Source: Pseudomonadota bacterium
GTDB lineage: Bacteria; Desulfobacterota; Binatia; Binatales; Binataceae
NCBI GenBank assembly: GCA_021325355.1
Contig: JAJPHI010000019.1
Location: forward strand, 1-64,000
Reading direction: 5' to 3'
Length of the DNA: 64,000 nucleotides
The notes under the pieces were generated by a model. The model was not told the origin of the DNA and made no database searches. It saw nothing but the letters and a program-made list of their open reading frames with translations. Below, piece after piece: positions 56,285-64,000 of the stretch (position 1 is its first letter; every line of letters starts with the position of its first letter). A program made the translations under genes and the position numbers.

Positions 56285-56414
56285 CTCATTCCTCCACGCA
56301 TTGAAAAGGCTTCACGTTCCGCACGAGGCTCCGTGCGTCATCTAAATCGGCACGTCGTGCTTTATTCCACAAGACCTTGAGTAGAGAACGCTTGTAGCCA
56401 GGCTGCACATACAC

Positions 56415-57470
56415 TTAAGAGTTGAGCGGCGGAGCCACGAGACGCAGATGCCTTCTCCTGTGCTCTTTCCTGCTTACTCGCGGCCAGAGGGCGCTATAGC
56501 GTATGAGATCGCGAACGTAGCCGGGGATATGACGATCCCGACGGCGCTGCACAGCCAGGCGCAGAAAACCCAATCCAAAAGCCAGGATTGCGGCGGCGTC
56601 GACCGCGATCGCGTACCCCAGGCCATGGTTGGCGATGAAATACCAGCGACGAGACTCGAACCAGTAGCCCGGGAGCCGCTTCAAAGGTTGATCGCGTTCC
56701 GTGACTTTCGTGCTTTGCCCCGCAATATGCATGACTCGGCTCTCGGGCACATACCAGGTGGCGAAGCCCATCTTCTTCGCACGGAGGCAGAAATCGGTTT
56801 CTTCGAAATAAAGGAAGAAATTTTCGTCGAGTCCACCGAGAGCATCAAAGACCGTGCGGCGAACCATCATCGACGCTCCGGACACCCAATCGATCGCTTG
56901 CTGCGCCGAGCCCATGTCAACAGCGATCACCGATCGACGCAAAAGCCGCGTCACGAGTCCGAATTGCAGGCCGGCCGCCACTTCGCTCAGGATCGACGGG
57001 AAGCGAAACGCGAAGGGCCAGGGTGTGCCGTCGGGATGCTCGAAGCTGCTGCCCGCGATGCCGACGCCTGGGTTCGACTCCAGAAACTGCACCAGCGCCG
57101 TTATTGAACCGGGTCGCAGAATTGTATCCGGGTTGAGAAGATACAAATAGTCCGGCAAGAGCTGCTGGCGCATATGTCGATAGCCGAGATTATTGCCGTA
57201 GGCGAAACCGCCGTTGCGTGGCGCGGCGATCACGCTCGCCCACGAAGACCAGGAGTTTGTCCGGATCGCCTCCGCGATAAGCGCCGTATCCCCTGAAGCA
57301 TTATCAACTATAACAACTTTGATCTGAATGCCGGGCGCGCAGTGCACGCGCTCGGTCGCAATCGACTGCAAACAGTCCACCGCCAGCGGAGCGGATTTGT
57401 AGGTTACGATAATGATCCCCACGACGATCGGGCTGGAGCCGGTTCGCGAGGCTTCAAGCGTAGCCGTCAT
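56415..57470 (-). CDS. Glycosyltransferase family 2 (rhamnosyltransferase-like)
   Basis: 351-aa GT-A glycosyltransferase. VGIIIVTYKSAPLAVDCLQS begins the nucleotide-binding domain. YLYLLNPDTILRPGS has the DxD-type metal site. ASMMVRRTVFDALGGLDENF and FFLYFEETDFCLRAKKMG give the catalytic-base region. A C-terminal amphipathic/hydrophobic part suggests membrane association. Resembles WcaA/RfbN-type rhamnosyltransferases. Start overlaps the FkbH-type gene stop (ATGA). Confidence 0.9.
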   Translation of the reverse strand: MTATLEASRTGSSPIVVGIIIVTYKSAPLAVDCLQSIATERVHCAPGIQIKVVIVDNASGDTALIAEAIRTNSWSSWASVIAAPRNGGFAYGNNLGYRHMRQQLLPDYLYLLNPDTILRPGSITALVQFLESNPGVGIAGSSFEHPDGTPWPFAFRFPSILSEVAAGLQFGLVTRLLRRSVIAVDMGSAQQAIDWVSGASMMVRRTVFDALGGLDENFFLYFEETDFCLRAKKMGFATWYVPESRVMHIAGQSTKVTERDQPLKRLPGYWFESRRWYFIANHGLGYAIAVDAAAILAFGLGFLRLAVQRRRDRHIPGYVRDLIRYSALWPRVSRKEHRRRHLRLVAPPLNS

Positions 57471-60445
57471 CGGTCCGTTTCTCGCAGATATGGAATAATC
57501 GCTGACGCCAGAGAGTCGACATATTCTTCATGCAGCATCGATGAGTGCCCGCCGGCGACATCGACTACTCTGATGCTGGGAGCAACTGTCTCCCAGCCCA
57601 AGGCCTCGTCAGTGTAAATCTCGCGAAAGGGCGTGTCGTCAGCTTCGCCCCGAGTGGCACGCGCCAGCAGCACAGACGAAGACGTTAGGGTTGCTGGGGT
57701 ATAGTTCAGTTCAGCCAAATTGTAGATTTGACGGACCGTCAGCCCGGGCATCCAGCCTGGCCAAGGACGATTGTCTTTCAATCGTTTGGCTAAGAGGTAA
57801 AAGCGGATACGGGCGGAAAGAGCCTCAGCGCGCTGAATGATTTCCCACCGAATACTGTTAGCGGCTTTCTGGGCCAGCACTCGGATTACCGCGAGCGTTT
57901 TGGCCGATTTCGAGCCGTCCTGTTCAGTAATTATCGCCCGTCGAAGTCGTGCGATCCGTTGATGGCGCCATGACTGTTTACGCGCGCCGGGCCTGGCGGC
58001 ATCGAGCAGCGCCACCAAGCCGACCGCTTGGCCGCTGCTAACGAGTCTTGCAGCAATCTCATACGCAATCACGCCTCCGGCGCACATTCCCCCGAGGAAG
58101 TAGGGCCCTTCGGGCTGCTTTTTTTGAATCTGGCCCAGATAGAATGCGGCCATGTCCGCGATCGTCGTGTGAGCAAGCGGCACGCCTGGCCGTTCGGGCG
58201 GTAGCACGCCAATTACCGAGACCTCCTGCGGCATCCGCCTGGCCAGATTCATATAGAGCAGCGTTTCACCGTCGCCGTCGTGAATGAGAAAGAGATTGCG
58301 GGACCCGCCGCGCTTCAGCTCAACCAGGGTTTCGGTGCGTTGCGGCCGAGGATGATCAATGCGCAGGGCCAGTTCGCGCACCGTGGGAGCTTCAAGAACC
58401 ATCGTCAGTGGCAGCATCGCACCGAAGCGTCGAGAGATCTCCGCGATCAGCCTGACTGAAAGCAGGGAATTGCCGCCGATCTCGAAATAATTGTCCTCCA
58501 CTCCAAGGCCTTTAACGTGCAGCAGGTCCTCCCATAGAGCGAGCAGGCGGCGCTCCGTGTCGTTTGCCGGCGGCACGGGTGGACGCGGTGAAATTCGCGC
58601 TCTCGGCTGGACTCGCTCCGACAGCTCAAGCACCGCTTCGCCCGTGGTCAGCACGCGCGCCAGTTTTTCGTACCGTTGCCATCGCGGGATTCCCACAGCT
58701 CCATTATGCGCGCCCACCGGCTTTCCTTCGGTCGGCTTGCCTTTCAGAACAGGCGCCCGATCGGGTCGAAACGCGACCTCGCACGCCCTTTCAGTAGGAA
58801 GTGCATAGAAGCATCGATCCCGTCTCGTGCAGCGAAATTCCGCCGCCACGCTCTCGAGAAAGACGCGTGCCGGTTCGTTCTTCGCTGTGGCGATATAGGG
58901 CAGATCGATTCGGCAAAGTCCTTTCTGCGAGGCTAACTCGCCGAGCTTGCGCAACATCGCATGCTCGACGCCGCGACCGAGAACCCGACAGCTCAGAAGG
59001 AAAGTATCCACGACGAGGGCGCCCAGGAATTCGTGGGCGATAATCACGCCGACGATTCCATAATCGCCAAAGCGATCGCGAACCTGAACGCGCAGGACTG
59101 TATCTCCCTGGCTTGCGCGCCTGCGCACTTCGTCCTCACGATAGCGTCTGGTGGTGAAATTGAACTGATTCGTTCGCACAGTGAGCTGCGCCACCCGCTC
59201 CCACTCGTCAGCGCAGGGAGGTGCGACGTCGATCTTCAGGTCAAGCGAGGCAATGAACGCGAGCATATCCGCGCTCGACTCCTCGAGCTCGCGACGCGCG
59301 GCATTTTCGCGATACATCCTGGTGCGGCGCAGATCCTCTTCGGTGACCGTGAGCTTGTCGAACGCCCAGAGATTCCGCAGAAACTCCTCGATCCCATCGT
59401 CATGCGGAAGCTGTAAGGTGAGCACCTCCGGCAACGTCGCGCGAACCTCGGCGCATTCGATCGGGTTATCGTCGATAAACACGAAGGCGTCGAGGCCGAG
59501 GTTCAAGGCTTCGGCCAGCGCCGCGAGATTACGCGGCTTCGATTCCCAGTTAATCCGATGGGCTACGATATGAGAGGTTTGCAGGATCATATCGGAGCGC
59601 TGTCGGAACACGTCCAGCACGTCAGACTCGGCGTTTTTGCTGACCAGACAGATGAGAACGCCTTGCGCCTGCTTCTCAACCGCAAACCGTTGAAGACAAG
59701 CCCGACCCGGTGATACGGAAAGGCCTTGAACACCGTCTTCGGCGACCACCCCGCTCCATAACGTCTGATCGCAATCGAGCGCCAGAACCTTATACGGAGA
59801 TAAGCGCAAAGCGTGGACGCGCCTTGCGAGCGCAAGGGCGATCGCCGCGTACTGCTCTTCGCTGAATGGGACGTGGCCCAGGCGATCCGCCAGCGCATCA
59901 TAAGAGTCTTCGGCGAGCTTTTCGATTGAGAGCAGGCTGATTCCCGGACATCCGGCGATCTTCTCAGCGAGCGCCGAGGATGCCTCCACGCTGGCTCGGT
60001 ACAACGGCTCGGCCAAATCCGGCGAGGGTGGTAGCGTTGCAAGAACCGTCGGGATTGCGGTGCGTCGCGAATACTGCGCGAGCGCATCGGCGAGCTCGTC
60101 AGCGGTCTTGGCGAGGTGCCGACGGGCCTCCCGCGAGTCCTGGATATCTCGTACGAAATCCTCGAGTCGTACGAGTACTATCCCGACACCGTCGGTATTC
60201 GTCGCCATCGCGCTGTTCGGCGACAACAGCTCTTGAAATACCTGCCCATAGGGAGCGCAGCGGATTGCGAAGGCAAGCCCGGCTTCCTTGAGCACCAGTT
60301 CCAGATATGGCAGCAGCGGCTCCGCGGTAAACGTCGCCGCGACCACGATCGCCGGTAAGGCGGTCTCCGCTTCGGGGGCCGACGATTCTAATCGCTCTCT
60401 GACATCGCTGTCGGCTATCGCCAGTTTTGCGGAGCTAGCTTCCAT
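57467..60445 (-). CDS. FkbH-like HAD-IIIC / acyl carrier / thioesterase fusion
   Basis: 992 aa, three units. Residues about 1-200: SGNH-like N-terminus. About 220-370: HAD-IIIC domain (VLALDCDQTLWSGVVAEDG, LVSKNAESDVLDVF, FIDDNPIECAEVRA), then a GNAT-like part (to about 560). FkbH-type enzymes load a glyceryl group from 1,3-bisphosphoglycerate onto a carrier. About 620-700: carrier domain with phosphopantetheine Ser in FEIGGNSLLSVRLI. About 715-992: thioesterase with GGMCAGGVIAYE (Cys near residue 788 where Ser is usual), Asp in LLDAARPG and His in VAGGHSSML. It sits in a polysaccharide operon, so glycerate decoration of the polymer is a reasonable inference. Confidence 0.88.
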   Translation of the reverse strand: MEASSAKLAIADSDVRERLESSAPEAETALPAIVVAATFTAEPLLPYLELVLKEAGLAFAIRCAPYGQVFQELLSPNSAMATNTDGVGIVLVRLEDFVRDIQDSREARRHLAKTADELADALAQYSRRTAIPTVLATLPPSPDLAEPLYRASVEASSALAEKIAGCPGISLLSIEKLAEDSYDALADRLGHVPFSEEQYAAIALALARRVHALRLSPYKVLALDCDQTLWSGVVAEDGVQGLSVSPGRACLQRFAVEKQAQGVLICLVSKNAESDVLDVFRQRSDMILQTSHIVAHRINWESKPRNLAALAEALNLGLDAFVFIDDNPIECAEVRATLPEVLTLQLPHDDGIEEFLRNLWAFDKLTVTEEDLRRTRMYRENAARRELEESSADMLAFIASLDLKIDVAPPCADEWERVAQLTVRTNQFNFTTRRYREDEVRRRASQGDTVLRVQVRDRFGDYGIVGVIIAHEFLGALVVDTFLLSCRVLGRGVEHAMLRKLGELASQKGLCRIDLPYIATAKNEPARVFLESVAAEFRCTRRDRCFYALPTERACEVAFRPDRAPVLKGKPTEGKPVGAHNGAVGIPRWQRYEKLARVLTTGEAVLELSERVQPRARISPRPPVPPANDTERRLLALWEDLLHVKGLGVEDNYFEIGGNSLLSVRLIAEISRRFGAMLPLTMVLEAPTVRELALRIDHPRPQRTETLVELKRGGSRNLFLIHDGDGETLLYMNLARRMPQEVSVIGVLPPERPGVPLAHTTIADMAAFYLGQIQKKQPEGPYFLGGMCAGGVIAYEIAARLVSSGQAVGLVALLDAARPGARKQSWRHQRIARLRRAIITEQDGSKSAKTLAVIRVLAQKAANSIRWEIIQRAEALSARIRFYLLAKRLKDNRPWPGWMPGLTVRQIYNLAELNYTPATLTSSSVLLARATRGEADDTPFREIYTDEALGWETVAPSIRVVDVAGGHSSMLHEEYVDSLASAIIPYLRETDR

Positions 60446-60836
60446 GTCCTCTTTTGTCGCTATCAGGGCACAGCGATGCTTCAGCGTCTGGCACGCCGTC
60501 GCATGGAAGGAGGCCGCCTTGCTCCGCTGGGGACTTCGCGTAAAAGCACTACGAATCAGAAGTTCCGAAAGAGTTAATGTGCTCCGGCAATATTGAGCGA
60601 AAAACGCTCGGCTCGCGTTTCAGGCCCAATTCTTCCGCTGCCCGACAATCAGCAGAAATAGCAAGCTAAACTATAAAGCGACGCTGTCAGACGGTCAATA
60701 GCAAGAATAGCAGAACATGTCCTATTTCTGAATGGCATCGTTTTTAATGGTTGACCTAAACACTGCAAAGATGGGCAATCGTCGCCAAGCCTCGAGCTCA
60801 GCCCGGGGCCCTGGCAGTCTAGGGTTATGCTCTTCT
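60446..60836. other. Gene-free stretch upstream of the FkbH-type gene
   Basis: About 390 bp. It is AT-rich around 60560-60760 and has no supported gene. It should contain the promoter of the minus-strand polysaccharide operon; no clear -35/-10 pair is asserted. Confidence 0.5.
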
Positions 60837-61157
60837 TCAATCGAACATGCGGCGAGGATCGCTGCGCCGAGGCGACTGAGCCACCTCAGCCGGTTGCGGC
60901 AGTGGCCAGCAACTGCGATCCCGGCCCGAGCGTCGGCTTTCGTGCGCGAGAGCCTGATCGACGGACGACACTGCTCCTCGCCAGGGGTGATCGATAGTGA
61001 GCCGGAAGCACCTGAGCCTCACGAAAAAGCGGCGCCATTCGAGCACTTTGGCGACCCACTTTTCGGCTCGCCGCCGTCTGGCCTGAACGATCGCTGCTCG
61101 TTCGCCGGGATCACGGGTTTCGCTCATCCTGCCACGGTTGAAACTACGCAAAAGCAT
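60837..61157 (-). CDS. Small hypothetical protein (doubtful)
   Basis: A possible 106-aa Arg-rich product (MLLRSFNRGRMSETRDPGER and AIVQARRRRAEKWVAKVLEW). It starts immediately after the GT2 stop on the same strand, an operon-like position, but has no recognised family, and the opposite strand is open too. It could be a decayed gene tail. Listed for completeness. Confidence 0.2.
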   Translation of the reverse strand: MLLRSFNRGRMSETRDPGERAAIVQARRRRAEKWVAKVLEWRRFFVRLRCFRLTIDHPWRGAVSSVDQALAHESRRSGRDRSCWPLPQPAEVAQSPRRSDPRRMFD

Positions 61158-61160
61158 GAC

Positions 61161-62180
61161 TCATTTGTATTCGATCAGCTCCGTCGTCCGGCCGCTCGCG
61201 AGATTTCTGAAGTATTGGATCTGCCCGATCAGTGTCGGTATCTGCACCAGATGCGAATGCAGGCCGTGCAGTAACCGCGTCGGATAATCGGCACGCTTCC
61301 ACCGGGTTCTCGCGGCCGTGCGAAGCGACAGTGCAGCGACAATTCCGCACGCGACAACCACAGGCATCGTCGATCCGGTAAAAATCGCAAGCACACTCGC
61401 GACGACGAGCAGGACGATCATGAAAGTGCCCTTCAGACGATTGAGCCGGGTCTGTCGATGCCATCCCGGCAGGTGCTCGGGTTTCGATTTGCTCGAAACC
61501 TCGGCATAAGCGTGACCGCTTCGCACCGCCCGTCGCCAGTATTGGTTGAAATGGGTGATCGCCAGATCGTGACTGACCATCGTGCGATCAAGGCAGACGA
61601 TCTTATAGCCCGCCGCGCGGATGCGAGCGCATAATTCCGCATCCTCGCCGGCAATTAGCCGCTCATTATAGCCACCCACCGACTCGAGCACGGCGCGTCG
61701 TATGAAAGCGTCGCCGCCGCAGAATTCCGCTTCTCCGGGATGGATGATCCAGTCCAGATCGAGCACCCGATTATATAGCGACGCCTCGGGATGAAGTTCG
61801 CGGCGATAGCCGAACACCACTCCGACCCGCGGATCATTCAGTTCACGGAGCGCGTAGGGAACAAATTCGGGCGCCAGGATAGTATCACCGTCGAGAAACA
61901 GCACGATCGGTCCGCGCGCCGCGCGCCATCCCGCATTACGCCCGATCGCCGCGCAAGGTCGTTCAGGGTCGACAATTATAACCTTCGCCCCATGGCCTTG
62001 CGCCAATTCAACACTATTGTCGGTCGAGGCCGAGTCTACATAGATCAACTCGATCGCGGCATCCGGCAGATGGATCGCGCCGACCGAGGTGAAACATCGC
62101 GCCAGGCGAGCGCCCTCATTCCGGCCGATCACAACGACTGAAAGCTGCGGCTGCTCGCTGCTCGTTTGGCGATCGCTCAT
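61161..62180 (-). CDS. Glycosyltransferase family 2 with C-terminal membrane helices
   Basis: 339 aa. LSVVVIGRNEGARLARCFTS starts the GT-A domain. IELIYVDSASTDNSVELAQG, IVLFLDGDTILAPEFVPYAL (DxD) and FCGGDAFIRRAVLESVGGYNE with GEDAELCARIRAAGYKI are all typical. One or two hydrophobic helices (FMIVLLVVASVLAIFTG) near residues 255-295 anchor it. The donor is unknown. It follows the Wzz/kinase-like gene by 210 bp on the same strand. Confidence 0.92.
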   Translation of the reverse strand: MSDRQTSSEQPQLSVVVIGRNEGARLARCFTSVGAIHLPDAAIELIYVDSASTDNSVELAQGHGAKVIIVDPERPCAAIGRNAGWRAARGPIVLFLDGDTILAPEFVPYALRELNDPRVGVVFGYRRELHPEASLYNRVLDLDWIIHPGEAEFCGGDAFIRRAVLESVGGYNERLIAGEDAELCARIRAAGYKIVCLDRTMVSHDLAITHFNQYWRRAVRSGHAYAEVSSKSKPEHLPGWHRQTRLNRLKGTFMIVLLVVASVLAIFTGSTMPVVVACGIVAALSLRTAARTRWKRADYPTRLLHGLHSHLVQIPTLIGQIQYFRNLASGRTTELIEYK

Positions 62181-62390
62181 GGGAACTCAGCCAGATGGAG
62201 CCGGAGCCTCCTGGTCGGTGAAAACTTCATCGCGCGCGATAGTCTCAGCGAAGGACCGCCGGTTCCGGTCGCCTCTAAGGGTTGTCGCTCCAGGTTCGTC
62301 GGCACCGCCGAGGTGCTCGCTCAGACGACCGCGTCCGGCGATCCAGGCTGGACCGAAGTTTCGGACCAGCGCGTTAGCCTAATCGGTTCA

Positions 62391-64000
62391 CTACCCGACG
62401 GTCTCCGGTTTGAGGTCGACTCTGGTCACGCGCGCGGCAGAGGTCGCAAACACGCCGGCAATGGTCGGTTCGACTCGCGCGGCAGCCACCGGCACTGGCG
62501 AAGTCTCGGCGACCGCGGCGGCATCGACTCGGTGCTGGCGGACAACGATCCCGATGACCGGCGGCGACAGTCGGCTGAGCTCCCGCATGGTCGCGGCGAT
62601 CTCGGGTAAACGGTCGCGTCCGGCAGCAATTGCCAGCACCACGCCCGCCGGATGCTGAATAAGCATCGCCGCATCCGCCGATTTCAGTACCGGCGGCGCA
62701 TCCAACAGCACGAGATCGTGCGTGTTCAGAACGAGATCGAGAGCGTCGCGGACGCAGGACGTCAGCAGACGATCATTCCGCTGATGCGCGCAGATCGCCA
62801 TACGGTCGGGCAGCTCCGCTGACGCCTTCCTGATCGCATGGACACAGGTATCAGCCAGGGCGCCGCGATGAGCTGTGTCGGATTCTTCGATTGCCGTTGA
62901 AGTACCCTCAGCCACGGCCTGCTGCAAGCGCTTCCTGCCTGACAAGAAGGCGGGCGAGTTCGGCTCCGCGTAACGAATATCGGGAGCTTCCGCGTTTGCT
63001 TCGACCGCGACCGCCGAGGCGCCCAGTTCCGTAAGCTCCCTCGAGAGCGCGAGAGTGAGCGAAGTGGTGCCCGCCCGTTCACCGACCGCGGTAACCACGA
63101 AGACCCGGGTCCCCGCCTGTCGCCGCTCCCGGATAATTCCCAGCGCGATACGGCGTAATGCGTCGCGATCGGAACGATCACCGAAACCGGTACTCCCCAG
63201 CACCGGGAGTTTGAAGACACTCTCGATTTCGAGCGCCGACTTGACCGTAGGATCGGTCAGATCGAGCAGGCAGGGGACGGCAATTCCGGCTATCAGCACC
63301 CCTAAACAGGTGAGCAGCACCAGAAACTTCTGCGGCTTGCCGACCATCGGCGCGTCCGGCTCCAGTGCCGGCAGTTCAAGGCTCGCGACTCCGGGCGAGC
63401 GGCTCTGCACCCGCATCACGTCAACGCGATCGTCGATCTCGCCAAGTTCCTTGAGGTGGTTTTCGTATTCATCATGAATCGCCAGCGCTTGATTGTATTT
63501 CGCGCCGAAGGAGGCCGCGCTCTGCTTCAGCGATGCGACCTCCTGCTGAATTCCCGCGAGCGCGCGTTGCGCCTGATCCACCTGAGTCTGCGCACTCGCA
63601 ATTTTCTGATGCAGGTCGGCGGTGTGCGATGCCTGCAGGATGGTGCGGGCCTGGCGCAAGGCGTCGCCATAGATACCGCGCGTCTCCGCATCGATATCGG
63701 CGATCTTCTGCTCGAGCGCCGGACGCCCGGGATGCGACTGCGAAAGCCCCTGAAGCTGTAAAAAGACGTCCTCGCGCTCTTTCTTCAACTCGGTCTCCTG
63801 CGCGCTCAAGTCCGGATCGTTGAGCAGCAGTTTCTGCGCGAGCGAGTTAAGATCGGCTTCGCTGGGAGCGGCGGAATCCGCCTGCAGCGCCGCCAGTCGC
63901 GACTGATCTTCGATCAAATCCCGTTGTTGGCGTTCCAGCGCCACGTTCGCATTGGCCAGCTTCAGATCATAGGGGTTGCTCGCGGGACCGCTGAACGTCG
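62391..64000 (-). CDS. Wzz/BY-kinase-like chain-length protein (N-terminus beyond window)
   Basis: At least 536 aa; the frame continues past the right edge. The visible part begins with long coiled coils (KKEREDVFLQLQGLSQ, TRGIYGDALRQARTIL), then a Pro-rich segment and membrane helix (FLVLLTCLGVLIAGIAVPCLL). A cytoplasmic ParA/BY-kinase-like domain follows. The Walker A site reads TAVGERAGTTSLTLAL and lacks the lysine of GEGKS/T; the Walker A' region is VEANAEAPD rather than DADLRRP; Walker B VLLDAPPVL is intact. No C-terminal tyrosine cluster is seen. It is probably a polysaccharide co-polymerase with an inactive or altered nucleotide site, regulating chain length or export. Confidence 0.85.
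   Translation of the reverse strand, partial: TFSGPASNPYDLKLANANVALERQQRDLIEDQSRLAALQADSAAPSEADLNSLAQKLLLNDPDLSAQETELKKEREDVFLQLQGLSQSHPGRPALEQKIADIDAETRGIYGDALRQARTILQASHTADLHQKIASAQTQVDQAQRALAGIQQEVASLKQSAASFGAKYNQALAIHDEYENHLKELGEIDDRVDVMRVQSRSPGVASLELPALEPDAPMVGKPQKFLVLLTCLGVLIAGIAVPCLLDLTDPTVKSALEIESVFKLPVLGSTGFGDRSDRDALRRIALGIIRERRQAGTRVFVVTAVGERAGTTSLTLALSRELTELGASAVAVEANAEAPDIRYAEPNSPAFLSGRKRLQQAVAEGTSTAIEESDTAHRGALADTCVHAIRKASAELPDRMAICAHQRNDRLLTSCVRDALDLVLNTHDLVLLDAPPVLKSADAAMLIQHPAGVVLAIAAGRDRLPEIAATMRELSRLSPPVIGIVVRQHRVDAAAVAETSPVPVAAARVEPTIAGVFATSAARVTRVDLKPETVG

Overview
The window is GC-rich, gene-dense DNA from a Gram-negative (outer-membrane, lipid A-making) bacterium. The lipid A block runs ompH-fabZ-lpxA-lpxI-Gfo/Idh-lpxB-msbA-waaA-lpxK-trm112. 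With LpxI rather than LpxH, that order is what is usually seen in deltaproteobacteria-like lineages. Tandem cytochromes P450, several aldo/keto reductases and tannase-family esterases suggest a soil or sediment lifestyle. A Binatota/Desulfobacterota-type organism would fit, but this is inference only; no rRNA or marker gene here fixes the taxon.

Layout. 0-0.4 kb: a helicase-like coding fragment runs off the left edge, beside a tmRNA-like 3' end (a possible island border). 0.6-3.1 kb: aldo/keto reductase and DUF2255 gene, divergent from a LysR regulator. 3.2-8.1 kb: a Pho-box-like repeat and pstS-pstC-pstA (no pstB or phoU), a decayed GAPDH pseudogene of the kind paired with ArsJ, then arsM: a phosphate/arsenic neighbourhood. 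8.5-10.2 kb: a Fur-box-preceded cassette (cupredoxin, CxxCH haem protein, outer-membrane protein). 10.2-14.3 kb: two tandem P450s and a second aldo/keto reductase. 14.4-18.1 kb: two tandem secreted tannase/feruloyl-esterase-family enzymes. 18.6-28.6 kb: the lipid A/Kdo operon, ending in a Kdo-kinase-like gene. 28.6-33.3 kb: GFA protein, VOC protein, CGNR regulator, phosphoglucomutase and a secreted glycosidase-like protein.

33.3-33.5 kb holds a strong hairpin followed by an unassigned structured segment with mutually exclusive stems, a candidate cis-acting RNA. 33.9-36.6 kb is a repeat-built membrane protein. 36.6-42.9 kb contains panB-panC-panD, coaX (pantothenate and CoA supply), an MBL-fold hydrolase, a PDZ-like secreted protein, an SDR and tRNA-Pro(GGG).

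43.4-64 kb is a cell-surface/export region. It has a compact exosortase E/CPBP-protease gene with two tiny substrates carrying PE[L/F]D C-terminal sorting signals, and a 1.7-kaa secreted protein with a duplicated glycosidase-like module. It continues with a polysaccharide operon (FkbH-ACP-thioesterase fusion, GT2, Wzm, Wzt, O-antigen ligase), a GT4, another GT2 and a Wzz/BY-kinase-like protein whose Walker A lacks lysine. Together these genes would make, modify, export and ligate a surface polysaccharide onto the lipid A-core supplied by the 18-28 kb operon.
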